64,000 bases of DNA from contig OX387605.1 in NCBI GenBank assembly GCA_947568835.1, forward strand, positions 6,638,418 to 6,702,417, given 5' to 3'. The notes below the pieces were generated by a model, which saw only the letters and a program-made list of their open reading frames with translations, made no database searches and had not been told where the DNA came from. Shown piece by piece: positions 48,723 to 63,600 of this stretch. The position numbers and the translations under genes were made by a program. Position 1 is the first letter of the stretch. The number at the start of each line of letters is the position of its first letter. The stretch comes from Protonemura montana (Eukaryota; Arthropoda; Insecta; Plecoptera; Nemouridae).

Positions 48723-51700
48723 TATGTTACGTTAGTTACTAATACTGAGACCAAAAAAAAAATACAATAGAGAATGTATTGTGTGGTAATAAGACGGCGC
48801 TGTCAGTTTTCCGAGCGCTGAAAAAAAAGAAAATGATCTGTGATCGGCGAAAGTTGTTGCAGGATAGTCATATAATAGGGAAGGGGTTCCTTTTTCAAAA
48901 TATTTTTTTTTGCGCTGATCCTTCTTGACGTGTTTATTATTTTCATTGCGGACTCTGTTTTGTTTAATAGTGTTTTTTTTTATGACGTAAACAGTACATT
49001 CTATTCAACTAATCACACAATATCATGGAACTGACAAAACATGAATCGAACTCGGGGGAAATTAAGGACATTTCATATTACTATTGGTAAAATTAATTGC
49101 CAGATTGCAAAACTGAAAAAGGCTTGGAGACTATTTGAAATTAAAAGAAAATGTGTAGCACTCTCTTCGTCTCGTGAAGAACAGAACCTTGCAAGAGGTC
49201 AGAGAAGCGCTTTAAGCTTAGTGAAGTGCGTTGCTAAATGCTTATTTGGTTTCACAAAAAAGCGTGGTATCAAGGGTTGACATATCACACAAATAATGCT
49301 TCACATTGCAATTAAATCGCTTAGCATCTATCACATATTACTTCCTAACAAGAACACAGAGATCGGCCAATTAAGTATAAAAATCACACTCACAAGATTG
49401 TTTAGTGAATAAAATAAAGCGATTAACAAATGGCAACTGACTTAAAACAATGCAAGCTGGGAAAATGTATAAGTTCTGACGAATTACTGCTATTCCAATC
49501 TCAGCCAGCGAGACTTATTTTCTTGGGGTTTCATACGGTTTCCTCACCAACATTTATACTGCCAGCTACTACCTTAGATGGATTCGCCTTTTGATGGAGG
49601 CAGTACCATTTATAACCCACGAAGGTTGAAAATCGTGAATAACCTCTCTTCGAACCTTCCCACACAATTCTTATTTATAGTTAACATATACACCGATGGC
49701 TCTGATAATGTTTTTAACGAGCAGTTTTGGGCAACGCAAGTCTAAAATTACGCACACCCATTTTAATTAATTGTTAACACATGGGTTTTTAACAGCAAGT
49801 GTGTGTCAAAGGTTAACGACTCGTTAGAGGGCAGGAGGGGCTGTGTTTGCGAGCTGCTTGACTATGCCAAATAATTGATTTTACGCTGACATCTTAAGAC
49901 ACTCTTCACTTAGGTCTTAGCCAATATCACTACAGACTGACTCGCAATAGGAGAGTGTTTTGAATTGTAGCCCACCTGTTGACACTGAATCTGACAGAAC
50001 ATTACAATCAGCAGAAGATTAATTTTGCAATATGGCTATGAACCTTATTGAAAAAGGAGCTTAAGTTGCAAAAATCAAACTAATTACTATTCAATGCCTG
50101 CATTTTCTTTAAACTAAAAAATGTTTCCACATTTAGTATGCACAATTATGTACGAATAAGCAAGCTAACATAGAACCAGCGACAATTAGTCATACAATTT
50201 ACAAATTGCAGCATTACAAAAGTGATGGTTTACGTGCGAATAGTGATTTTAATTTCCTGCCTTGCGAATAGCGATAATGTTGAATTGCAATTTGTACGTT
50301 AGAAACAAACAAAAAAACAATGTACTTTGTCCGGGAAAGTAAAATTGCAGCAACAGAAATTACAATGATCGCAAATGGCAAAACGTATCTTTTTTAAATG
50401 TAAGCAAAGAGATTTATCCAATCACATCAATTCACTTAAATTTGTCCGACACGCTCTTCGATCAAGCAAAACAAAAACACAATTGTCAACTGCAAAAACA
50501 CACCTGTCAAATGACATCTGTTGTCAGTTTTCTGTAAACTTGAATGTAGAAAACATAATTATTATTCGCGCATAAGCTCAACAATACGTGTAACATTAAA
50601 AATTGTGATATTTCATGTGCGGAATTTTCAATTATTACATTACATGCATGTCCCATCACAATTATTATAAACATTGCGATTATTGTACAAACATATGACA
50701 AATTACAGTACAGTTGTATTTATCTAAAATATCTTTCTCGTATTCTCCTAATCGCATGCATTCTAAGTCTGCTTAGCTATCGCTATACGCACGGCTTATT
50801 TATCAATCGGTTTTTAGTAACTACAGCCATTTTGAGCGATACCATGTACTATCTATTTACACGTGACACACATACACATCAGTAAAATACAACTCTGTTT
50901 TTTTTTTTTACAGCGTAAGCTTACCATAATATCTGTTTTAATACGTTTTATAGTAAAAAAAAACCTTTCTTGAAAACTAGTTTCTTGACCAGTTAGCGCT
51001 CTCTTTAATAAGGTCTATGCTTTATTTTTCAATGCGTTAACAATATTTAAACAACCACTATTTGCAAAAAAAAAAACGACACAGAAAAAAACGACAGCTG
51101 TTTTCTTTTCTTAATGACGACTGCGATACTGAGGACCAGCCTCAAATCGCTTCTAACAATTTTCGCGGCATTCTGAGCGCGCGCACGGAACACGAAGTTG
51201 AACACCGAACATTTGCTGTACGCTTGGACACAACACAACAATTAGTCCTCCATTGTTTAACTACCTATAATTGGTATACCTTTTGAAGACGGGCTAATTG
51301 GCATGGACACAATTCGGTCCACGGCATAATAACAAGCAGCACAAAATCATCGAACTTCTTAAGCTCACAGCGCAAATAATGTTGATTGGGTCAATTAGCG
51401 AATCTAGAAATTACAATTGACGATTTTGAAAGAAACTGTTTTCTGATTTTCTCGTTGCTAGCTGTGGCTTGAAATGCAACCCTTAGACAAATTGCTTTTG
51501 TTATTGAAAATCGTTTCACTACGGTGTTGCGCGCTATTGAACGACGAAAGAAAATTGGAGTAAAGAAGCAACATAGTGGGATGGAAAAGAGTCGATTTGC
51601 ACACAAACGCCGAAACCATCTTGCGAAGTTTGGCGGCTATATGTGACAAGACGTCGGCTGCTACATTACTAAAATGTACAATTCGCAATTGGTGTTTTTA

Positions 51701-53353
51701 CCCTACATTTATCCAAGTACCAGTGTAGTTGTGTTGAATACGTAATGCTATTTAGATATAAAGACATACAATCTAGCTAGTGGTTCAATATATTTATTAT
51801 ATAAGATTCGTGCGATATTTTCCTGTCATTAGCGCCAACGGTTCTAAATACGACGAGCAAATTTAGAGCTTCTGACGTTCGGTACGGTGCTGCCAGTAAG
51901 AGCTAAAAAAAAATGAGTAAACTCTCAATTTGAAATAGGTCTAATTTCAGTAGGATTGTACTCGCCATTGAAGCTTGCCTAGCGTCAAGCTAGAGCTATA
52001 TTTTTTACACTTTCACTATTATCGAATATATACTTATCGAATCCATAATTATACTTTATAAAAGAAGAGCATTATTGTTAATAGTACCTATCTACCTTAC
52101 ATGTCAAAGAGGGAATACTGTGATTTTTTTTTATATTACACTTAAAAATAATAGGCGAGGAGTAAAAATATATCAAAAGGTATTCACGCTGAAAGCGACA
52201 TACATAGTTCCTATATAATATATGTGTGCGACGATCGAGGGTTCCGATACGTGAGACCTACGATCTCTATGAACTTCTAAGTGACATCAGGAGATTTACC
52301 CTGGAGACCGAGAATTATGCCAAAACGTTATGATACAGTCCATTCAAATTTCAAACCAATTATGTTAGAGAAAGTCTTGTCCGACGAGATGTGTTTTCTT
52401 TTTTAAACGGAGTGATTACAATTGTTGTTACACAATAATTTGGCAAAATATGATACATTTGTATTGTAAGTAATTGTCACTTAGTTTTCGCTCGATGCAC
52501 AACGACAGGGTTGCTGTTTGCTTAGTCTGTTCATTGATTAAAGCCACAGTTTTTATTTTTGGACAACGTTGTGTGGGAGCTAAATTTTCTTTTATGCTGT
52601 CTTGTTCGGGTTGATTTTTTCTTTTCGTAAGCCGATATTTTTTATTTTATTTTCGCTTCTTCTCAAATATGTTTACCTTTGAAACGGGGTGCAGGTTAAA
52701 ATCCACATGACCTTGGTTTCTCTAAAGCTTACTTAGACAAAGCGTACGTACTTTTGACTCCACTTCAGGGTAATTTAATTTTGGGATGGTTTTCTCCGCA
52801 GCGCTGGATGCGTCTGGAAAATGAAAACCTGTAACGAGAAAAACATTTGCTAGTTATATCAATCAGTAAGATCTACTTTATTCATTCATCGAGGTTTTGT
52901 CAATTACACCGATTAAAATTTTACATTAAAAACTGGAAAAAACTGACACAACTCACAAGAAACATTTAGTAGGAACCATCGTGCGTCCGGCTTTATGTTT
53001 ATGCTTTTGTACAGACACACACAGTTTTAAATGGTGGAATTTTAAGCAAAAACAAACAAAAAATCCGAAACGAAACCCAAGCTTTAACCCTTTCATTCAT
53101 ACCGTACGTCTCCCTAAAGACAAAGACATACAGAAACTGACCTCAACCCCAAAGAGAAGGAAACAGATAAAGTCCCAATCAGCCGTAATCATGTCAATTT
53201 GTTCTCCCCGATCTTTCATCTGGCGAATTTTCTCTGCCGTTCGCTTCCCTAAGGGCGCTGGGCTCTCAACTACTTCCCGTTCATTGTCTCTGCTGCCGCT
53301 CGGGGGCAGAACTTATATCCGAGTCGGAAAGGTCATGACTCCTCCGCTAGCGG

Positions 53354-53366
53354 GGACCTTTGACCC
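53354..53366 (-). promoter_or_regulatory. DR1 nuclear receptor site (HNF4/USP type)
   Basis: Minus strand GGGTCAAAGGTCC is two AGGTCA-like half-sites with one base between, the classic DR1 arrangement. A further half-site AAAGGTCA lies on the plus strand at 53328-53335. No target gene is evident, so function is unproven. Confidence 0.35.
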
Positions 53367-55163
53367 TGCACCTAGCGACCAGTAGATAATGAATGACCAA
53401 CCGTGCGAACACAGTTTAATTGCTTGCTTCAAAGAGACGAATCAGGGGCCAAAGTGTATAATTGAATTACGTGGAGAATAGTGACGTAGGTATATTTATG
53501 TTTCCCATCGAGTCAGCTCGCAAAACATGACAAAAGTTTAATTTACCTTTCTAAAATAAGGAAAATATTACTGAAATATAGTCATTACGGGGAATTTTCA
53601 ACGAGTGGCGATGACACAAAAGCTTAGATTAATCAATTTTTCATTCAGTTTGTCGCGTGGAGGTGCCATGTTTCGGCACTGGACGATCGAAATTGATTGC
53701 CCGATACGAATTTTACGCTACAACAATTCGGATTAAATTGACTAAAGACTGTTAATTACTGAAATGAATTAGTGTAAGCAACACGAAGTACCCTCACTAC
53801 GTTCACAAATTGAACACTTGCTACGTGCACATTACTCCAAATTGCTCGGCCACGACCATAAAACAATACCGCTGCAGAGAACCTATATAAACGCAACGCA
53901 AATCGTATGAACCGCGAACTGTAGGTATACTCTACACTATACCTAACCGTCGCACAAGGTTTGATTAAATTGATCCGTGTTTGTGACAGGTCTGTCGTTG
54001 TGCAATTGTGATGGTTGTAATGATTACTGAAACGAGAAAGAGAGAGAGAGAGCGCGCGCGTGGTGGTCCACGCGACACAACAGTAACACGTCCGTGAGTA
54101 GGTAGGTATAGGTTTGTATAGCCAAACCATCCAGGTTCAACTTCACCGAGCGAAAATGACAGGCGTTTGAATGTGACATTAATTAATAATGTCAAAAACA
54201 CTGATATTCGTGGAAATAAATAGTAGCCACACAAAGGCATTTTTGTTTTGCGCAGGATGTAGTCTTTTATGATCATACCCATTGCCGGCCACAAATGTAT
54301 GCATGCATGTTTCCTAATTTTGAATGTGTGTTAGGTAGTGTAATATTATTTTATTGAATATCGATGCGTATGTATGTGTGTCAGTGAATAGCTAAATTAC
54401 TTTTATTGACTAGATATGATTGTGAATTGCTATTTGTATCACTGAGACAACAAATGATTGTAAACAATTTCACTGTATGAATTAGTTTGATAATGAGTCG
54501 CATTTGTCCCACGTAGCAATAACAAAACACGTGTGAAAACACTTTTTATGATGTGTAGGACTATCATACCAAATTACCACACATGAAATATAACTAAGAT
54601 ATACAAGTCAGCAGACAACGTTTTAAATCTAAACGTATCCTGAGAATTATTTTAAAACCCGTTAGACTCTGTGTGTTTTAGAAACTATATCGTCATCTAA
54701 ATCGATCAGCGTTCACACCTGCGGCTCTGTCCTCGACAAGGACACTAGGGTGATCGGCCCGATGGTGTCATACTTTGAGTGCGATGTTTTCATTCCTTTC
54801 AAAAGCTTTCACCCACCGGTGGTGCGAGGGGACCAATATTAAATTCCACGTCGTTTTCCCAGAAATTGCGGAATGTGCTTCCACGGGAAATGAACAAGTT
54901 GCATGGTTGATTAACGAGGCTCAAAAGAAAATCACTCGATTTCCAAAAACAATGCAAAGTTGGCAGGTAGCACAACGGAATTTTGAGAAGCATTTTATGC
55001 CAGTGTTTAGAGTTTCAATCCCGTATATGACAATGTGGTCGAATAGTTTTACAGTTTTCGATAGGGACACGTTGTGAAATATTTGGTATACTTTTGAGAG
55101 GCTGTAGTCACAGCTGTAAACCACACATTGGATCTGTACACCAGGTCCAAGGGAAATAATACA

Positions 55164-55204
55164 TTATTGTTATTATTATTATTGTTATTCTTATTATTAT
55201 TACA
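55164..55204. repeat. ATT-type microsatellite
   Basis: Imperfect run of TTATTG and TTATTA units. Confidence 0.7.
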
Positions 55205-58200
55205 TTAATCAACTGAGGACGCTTTCGTATCAGCATGAAAAAAATTAATTGAACAGGGGAAATGAGCATAAACATTATTACAGGAAGCTTAGGTGCAAGA
55301 AAGTTAATATGAGATTGGTCTATGCTCAATCTTAATCTAGGTTCAGACTGGCAACGAATTTGAATTTAAATTTGAATTTCCAGACAGAACGAATCACAAG
55401 CTTTCCACTAAATTACGTTTCAGTCGTCACGAGGTTGCCGAGCCAAACGAGCTCTGCTGGTGTTATTTTAATAAACCTGGGTTTACTGTTAATATTTAAA
55501 TAATAGGACATTCCAATTAGGGTGCGACGCTAAATTGAAATTATTTCGACGGAAAAGATTTTACGCGCACGCGTGCAAGTAATTGTAATGGAGTGGGTCC
55601 TGTCAGGATCGGGAAAGCCGGGAAATGGTGACTGAGATGTCTGCGCTATCTTCTGCCGGCTGCAACGGATGTATGTGTACGGGTTGACGCGTGGAAAGTG
55701 TCGGCTGCGTGCGCAGCTGTCTTAGCGTCTCCGCAAAGAAAAACTCTCCTGTCAATTTGAAAGCTTTTCTGATTAGACGTTAACTTACGAGATAAACGCA
55801 ACGGAAATGTAATTCAATTTGTAGATGTGATTTCGTCGTGAAAAAAACTATTCTCGGCTTTATCCTCTTTGCTAACTTTTTAAACATTAAAGTCACAATG
55901 GAAGAGTGGAATCTGTGGCTTCTATTTCATCATATTAAGCTAGGACGGAGTACGAAGCTTGATATGAAACGCGAGTGGTGTCGTCTTGCTTGAAAATTTG
56001 ACTCCACCATTACTCATTGGAAACTATTTTAAAAAAAGAGAGAAAAATCTCTGATTACTGCTGACTAAAAATCGATGTGCGGTCCTCTTTTTTTTATAAG
56101 CATGAAGCCACAGAGTGAATGGTACTGCAATTTTCAAATCCCGAAACCCATGTAATCTTGGAAGTATAGTGGCTTCTAATAATTGGATGCAAGTATATTC
56201 GAACTAGGTTTATTAGATTAGACAAAGGTTTGGTCAGAGAATTTAAGTCTATCCATCAAACGCTCTGGAGCATATACTGACAAACTAAATTGTTCATAGT
56301 ACTATCCATGAGCTCAAATTACACGTCAAAATGTGTGCATGGTTGAATCAGGCCAAGGTTTACTTCATTTCCAGCAAATCCCCGCTTAAGCACAGAGTAA
56401 TTAAATTCAAGAATCGTACCCCAAGCTTCTCTAGCTAGCTAGCTCACTTGCAAAACGCAAAACACTTCTATTAATATTTCAGTTCATAAAATGTTATTCT
56501 AAGTTGTTTCAAATTTAGCTAGCAACGCCTTTTGATATCGTTCAAGAAAAATTCCAGTTCCTTTACCTACGACAGAATCCAATTTGATCCTATACGCTTA
56601 TCTTTAAATTGCACTATGATACAAATTGCTAATCCGGGAGATCGGCGGGGCTGTATATGGGATTCAGATTCTGCCTATCGAAAAAACGGTCCCGGGGATA
56701 TAAAACTGCTGCACTTGCAGCGGGCGAGATTGATCCGACTAGCAGGCATCGGCCAGGAGGAATCGATCGCATTCGAATAGTGCTATATCGTGAGCTGATT
56801 CGGTATTTCATTTGAAATGAGAGCTGAAGGCTGTATGGCTATTATGTCCCGACATACGGTCCACAGGAGATGCATTACGGGATTCGAATGCGCCAGTTTC
56901 TCTACATTTTTTAACTCTCGTTCTGCATCCTGTATGTGCCTGAGCGCTATGATGGTCCCTGCAGGATGAAATTGATCTGTGTTTTGTGGGAAGATGATTT
57001 TCAACTCCCTGCTTCTCGTACATCCATTAGCCAAGACTCGACGATGGGCAGTCTAGGTAAATAATTACGTGGTCTTGCGAACACTGTGGTTTTGCAATTT
57101 CAACTTGCGAACTTTGTTATTTTTATTTTTGGTTTAAAGTGTTTTATGCAAAAAAGAGAAAGATGATATTGTATCGTATTAAAGTATCTCGACAGCATCT
57201 TCTGGTGGCATTGTAGTCGTTTTCGGAGCCATAGATATTGACGACTCTTTATTCGATTAAATTCATGAATTATAAAAAGTACGAGGAAATATTGCGGCCA
57301 ACTTTGCAATATAAAGAGTATAGGCAACAAAGCAATGCTTTATTTTATGGGCTCTTGTCTGGAAAAGCGCAAGCCAGAAAACCCCGATAATCGGTGGTGT
57401 CTGGAAGGTTATGGATGTCCCAGGGGTGCATCATTAAGAGCTCGTTTTTTTTTCTGGACTATATGTAGTACAGGTATGGCCTGATTAAATTTGTTGGCAC
57501 GGACGATTGGTTTAGAAATTGAAAAAAAAATCAAACGTATGATGCATATTTTAGCGTAAAAAGGGAAAATCAATGCGTAAAGGTAATCAGAGTACAGAAT
57601 ACTTACGGATATTAAAACAATGTTTTTTGTTTCATGTAAATGATTCATATAACAGTACTGACGTAATTTAATGAAGAGCAAGAACGTTACATGCACGCTT
57701 GAATTTGGAACGAACACATGCATCGACAAAACTAGCCTAGCGATTACTGCGTTACGGTAATTGTTCAATTGGGGCAATTGAAATTCGAAATGTTATTATA
57801 CCTTCGCGGTTTGCCAAACAAGCAAAATTCGCCAGCACATTGTTTTTGCTGTTCTCTATGTCGATGGTCCTTTCCAACAAGATCTACGTAAAAATAGCCT
57901 TTCAACTATGTCGTTTCCAAATACACAGACTAAAATTTCAATAGTATTTGTAAAGCTCATTTAAAGGCAGCGTGCAAACTGTTTTCCTCAATTTCCCCTT
58001 TCATCGCCAATATCAATGTCCACGGTATCACGTCTCTATATCCTCGTGTTCAGTTCGTCCGATAGGATTACCCTTCCACTCTGTTATCCGCTTGTCTTTG
58101 GTTCAACGAGTAAGTATACATCGCATTTTGATTTCGTTAAAAGCCCCCGCAACGATACCCAATTCGTCCCCACAATTTTTTTTGCTTGTTTTTTTGTCAT

Positions 58201-60682
58201 CGTGCAGCTCAATTTATGTGCGCGCTGGAATGGAATTATTTCGATCTAGTAAAACCTCAGAGCCCAGCCCTAAGCGGGCGGCGGTGATTTTGGCTAAACT
58301 GGATTTCGGTACTTTCAAACACCACCGGGTAGGTAAAACCTATACTGCCGGGTCGGTTGCCGTCGAGGGAACATTGCGGCTGACGATCGCGCTGATATAT
58401 ATACGGTAAATTAGTCCAATTACTTTGTCGAGTTTATAGACACTCAGAGGAAACTTTGCTCGCCGCGTGCGCCCCGCAATTTGATTTAGTACATCGCGCT
58501 AATCACAAAGAGGTGGCAATTAATCGATTTATCGCTACACTTTATTGTTTCCAAATAACGATAAATTGGAATGATAGAGTGCTTGTGGAATTACGGGACG
58601 GAATTACTTCATTCCCCGGTTACGTGGCAAGTTCGATTGGTATTCCGGCTCGTAATGAAATTGCGAGGTGGTGCGATCTTACTCGGCGGAGCACGTAAAT
58701 CCGAGGTTTGGTTTAATAAACTTTTGGGGAAATCCGATTTTTACTTTTACTAACGAGCTGGGTGGCTCATATTAGCTTTATAATAGATTCTCACAAGTCT
58801 CTCATATACCTACTAGTTAGAAACGTAGGAGCATGAGAGACTTGCTTTGAAAGTGTGCTGCTTTTTAAGTGTTTCTGTGATGGACCACCAGGAAAAACAT
58901 TTATTCGCTGTGGCATGGCCATTTTGTTTCCAACAAGATTTAAGCAAGATCATCGTGCGAAATTCAATTTAAACCCAATTCTGCGGCGTTCAACTGACAA
59001 GTCTGCGGCTTTCTAAACCGCCTGGTAAATGAGATTCCGTCCAAACTAGGTGTTGCCGCACAGTTTCAAGTTTCCATCTCGCCCAAAACACTCTGGCAGC
59101 CTGATTCATCCCTCTGGTGTTATTTGGTCATCAAATAGCGAATGGTGAATGGTGGTGAAACGGCTAAAAGAGCACGGGCGAAACTTGGAGGCAAGTTGTA
59201 ATCAGGACCGCAGCCGAAATGTAACAATCGCTCTTTCTTGATCATGAGTCGTCTGGGCTTAGACGTTTGCCCAAAGCGATCTAAGCGAAGCGGCCGACGT
59301 GGAAAACAGTTTTGATGCATCCCTTACTTACGAAATTGCATGGCCGTTTAGACGACGTCTCTGTCTTTACTAGGGTTAGATTGTAGTTTAACCCCGTTTG
59401 AGCCGTTCAGCTAAAGCCATTGATCGTAACCATTTTACACCATCCCCAATATGCTATCTGACGAAGATGAAATTTAGCGAAACAGATTTCATCCAGGCAG
59501 CGTTCGCGCAATGCAAATCCGATTTTGGAAATGTACTTTGTGTAAACTTTGATGGTTTTGTTCTATGTATGACAGTTTGAGCCAACGTAGAGACTATTTC
59601 CATAATCGAATATCTATTGATTATGCAGCGTCAGCGTATGGGATTGCAAAGAAGATGAATAAGAAGGAAACCACTATGTAAAGCGAGGAAAATAAAATTG
59701 AAAGTGGAGGCCAAGGAAGTGAGGAATAAAATCTGGCATCAAGGTTTCACAATGTTTGGACCAACCTGTGTGTATGCGATGGCGAGGATGTTGCCCACGA
59801 TGTCGCCCAGGACGTCGACACTCGCACGAGGTCCTTGAAGCGTGTTCTGCACACGTTGCTGATTCGAACGGTTCTGTTCTTGACAATCCCTTCTCGTTCT
59901 CGGAATATGATTTGCAATCGCTTGAAAGTGGTATACAAATTCGCGAAATGACAAACGTACGTTCTTCAAAATATTATACGCATTTGGTTTTACTTTTTAA
60001 GTTATACGATAAAATGTGTGTTTTTTTTTTAAATATCGATTATTCATCGCAATGCTGCGATGATTATCGTGTTTTTTTATAATATTTCCTGAGTGCCTAT
60101 TTGTGACGTAGTTAATTTAAACACACACAGAACAGAAACACGAATTGTCAAAAAAAACCCGCACTTTAAGATATATACAGATTTGTTTTCGAAAGGGTTT
60201 TTCTAGTCACCTACTTGAAAAATTGTTCAATTCTTCGCGCGATTTTGCACAAGGGCTGACGGATGTTGCTTCGCAGCTGGCAGTCGGGTGGGTCCACAGG
60301 ATCTCCTCGTGTCCGGGAGGTGGCAAGTGAATGCATAAACACGTCGGTTTTGTCAAGCAACGAAATCTTCCTTTTGCCTCGAGCGTGGACAAAGTCGCGA
60401 CGAGATGTAATCGCTTATCACGCGAAAAAACGAAGAGCAAAACCGATGTGTTCCAGTTATGTAACAATTGTCTGTGGCTATGTTTAGTTCTATTAAAATG
60501 TTCAATGTTCAAAGGTCACACGAAAAAAATGTCTATCATATTTTAATTTCTAAAAATATTAATAGAAACGAAACGATTTTGAATCACGGTTGTGATAAAT
60601 TCGTAGACAAAACTCTCTACTCGCGCCCACCACATTACTTCTTCGAAAACACGTTACTTCGGCCCGAAAAAGAAAGCTTCCA

Positions 60683-63600
60683 TTAAAACCCAAAATCTCC
60701 ACCACAATCCATCCCATAATCAGCGTCGTCGAAGCCCAGGTCCCCGTAATCATCGTTAACGTACGATATCGACGTGTTTGACACATCGTTGTTGATGACC
60801 GTGTTATTCACATCGTAATGATTGTTGATATGGACACCCGTATCATTGTGGTAGTAGCCGCCCGAATGTGCGTACCCCAGACCCCAACCCCAGCCGCCGC
60901 CCCAGCCGTGGCCCCAGTTGTTTAGCGCTGCCCCCACGACGACGCCGCTCGTGAAGTCGCCGGCGCCGCAATTGGGGCGGTCGCGCACCACGATGGTTGT
61001 GTTGTTGATGGGGGCAGGCTGCACGGCCTGTACTAGCGGCCGCGAATACCCGTTTTGTGGGAAGCAAACGCCTCCGCAGCCGCCCCCTGAGGGCACGCTG
61101 TAAGCTATGGGCACTTCGCCCGGCATTGCCGCTGAAAAAGAGGACACCTTTTTTTAGTTTGATGAGCGGGGGAATCGCTGTAGAGTTAGGTGGAATAATG
61201 TGGGATATTTTAAAGTGTTGGTTGTTTTGGTCGAGGTCTTGACGTGACTGTTTATAATCTTTTCGGTTGCGATTTCTTGTCAAGCGGTCTATTGGCACTG
61301 ATTTCTGTAATTTTCTTGTGACTTTATTTTCACATTTATCTACTCATAGGGCAGTTTTGTGAAGTCTTGCTGCTAATGGCCGGTACTTTACCCTCAGTAA
61401 CATCAGAAAGCATATCTTAAAAACTGCGTCAGGCAATATCGCACGATGGGCTCTTGCAGAGGTTTTTGAGAAGTGGGATTTTTAAAGTTTATTATTTTAA
61501 GCTCTTTGAAAAGTGTTGTGCTTGGTAAAGTTAGATCGTTGGTAAAATATCTTTATTGTTATGATGCTTGAACACTTGTTGGCGCGAAGGGAAGCACCTG
61601 GAAATATGTAAAGTTGTTTCCTTGGTCGGCATTTCTGCGGCCAGAAAGCCGCGCTTGGAGAATCCTATTAAATCGGTGTTAATCTATTAGTTAGAAAATA
61701 GCTCGCGGAATGATCTGCCTGTCGAATCGCCCGGCCCGGCCCAACGCACGCAAATGAAATCATGCCCCTGGCTTAATTATTTCGTTTCGCGCCCGGCCAG
61801 ACTATTTGCAATTTAAAAACTCATTTCTTTCGGCAGCCGACTAAACAGACAATGGTAAACAAACTTCGTTTGAAGTTTTATTCGCATAATGGGAAACGTA
61901 CTGCATGAGCAACTAATTTTAATTTATTTTGTCGGTCGTTTTTGTTTTGCTAGACAAATAAGTTGTTTAACGAAGCCATACAACAATTAAAAGTTTCCGT
62001 TTCAATGAAGCTGCGCAGCGATGGCGAACAGCGAAATAATTGCTTGCTCCTGTCTGCGCTCGCTGCACATACCTACATTGGTGACTAGGTACTCGCGAGT
62101 TTTTTTAGAGGCCGGCAGAACAAAATGTCAGGTATTGGTCATCGTCAACTTTTACAAAAAAGCTCGCCAAACGTTTAAATTCCATAAATCACAAAATTAC
62201 CAAGTACACCCCCCTCCCACACAAAAAAAAAATGGCTCGGACTATTGTTTCATACCAAAAGTGTATTTTTTTAACGAATATTTATAATATCTCTCAAAAA
62301 TAAAATGATCAAACCTATAAGTCATTTATTCAATTTAAAATCGACGACTGTAGGGTGCAAAGCTGGAGATCTCAACCTTGCGACCGGCAGCCTCAGAAAT
62401 GTCGAGATACAGAACAGATTCCAACAGACATATATAACCAACAACCATTATCCTGAATTCCAATACGATAAATTACCTTCCGTGGGCCAATATTTCGCTA
62501 ACATCCCTGACTGTGTGTCGAGGTCTCCCATCCTCTGATAAATCATGCCTGGAGCAGCACGTTGCGTGTGCCTCTCCCCCCCCCCCCACCCCGTCTCTTA
62601 CCGTCGCACGTTGCCGCTGCTTGTATCATGTGGAAGCTCCTCACAAGACTTGATCGCTGTGTTCACACCTTGACTCCATGGGGGTTACTATATATTTGTA
62701 ATACACTTACTTCGCCTTGTACGAAACTTACACGCTCCAGCGAATAGATGATCGATACCCTATCACCTTCTTGTGGTGTTGCTAAGCGTAGCTTGGTGCA
62801 CCGAACTTCTGGATAGGGGAGGCCGTTGATGATGCTACACTATTTTACCGGTTGACTGATTATGTGGGTTGGAATTAATGGGACAGGGAGATTGAGTTGT
62901 TACAAGGTGCCTGTATTGGATGCCAAGCGAGGATGAAAATGGAGTTACGGCCGAAGCGCGAGTCTTGTTATGTGCAGATTACCTTGTAGAAGTTTTTCAT
63001 TTTTGAATCACACGAATGCACAGTATAATTTTTTGATAGACATTACGCGGATCATTGATTTGAATTTTAGAATGGAAATAAGCGAAGGTAAGTTGGCACA
63101 TTTTGGGGATAAAATTCTGCTGCATACTTGAGTTCTGATTCAATTCCCAGCAATGAATAATGAAGTCCTCTAAAAGTTTCTTCTGGAGAGGCAAAAGTGA
63201 AGTTTAACCAATTGAACGCTACTCGAGGATTCAAAAAGTTTTAAAATCAGGCTCTGGTGTAATGGAGTCTAAAAATGAATGATAGAATGCATATAAGGGC
63301 TTATAATGAATTATATTCCTGTCTTAATGGTCCCACGTCTTATAAGGATTCTGCTCGTTTAGACCTTGTTTCTCCGTGATTCAATCATCCTTCATCCGGC
63401 ACCTTCAAGTAATCTGGTCCACTCTGCCCGATCCTGGCTACGCCAATCCCTAAGGATTTCCTTGGGATCTAAGGTGTGTCAATGTTTAGAAGTTTTCTGT
63501 AACCTTACGATAAAACGGCACGGGAGGCAGTCGCGGAGTGATCGGGTCCAGCGGATTGGTGGACACTTTTTCCACGTCCGGTGGCTTCAACGGCTGTGGC

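Larger units (their letters stand above)
48725..60680. other. gene-poor region, no coding gene recognised
   Basis: About 12 kb of AT-rich sequence. Open frames up to 145 codons (57972-58409) and 134 codons (52981-53385) lack family signatures. Simple repeats: AG/CG run at 54038-54060, ATT-type run at 55164-55204. A nuclear-receptor-type DR1 site lies at 53354-53366. The last few hundred bases before 60683 should hold the 3' untranslated region of the next gene. Confidence 0.4.

Noticed and set aside
52981-53385. 134-codon plus-strand open frame
   Set aside because: Non-ATG start, product has no recognisable domain, and amino acid use looks like translated non-coding DNA.
57972-58409. 145-codon plus-strand open frame
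   Set aside because: Starts on a non-ATG codon in most of its length, has no family signature or compositional bias, and lacks convincing splice sites.
45450-60680. 3' LTR of the truncated retrotransposon
   Set aside because: No second sequence starting TGTGGCGGCC and ending GTACCACA was seen downstream; only the 43-base inverted fragment exists.
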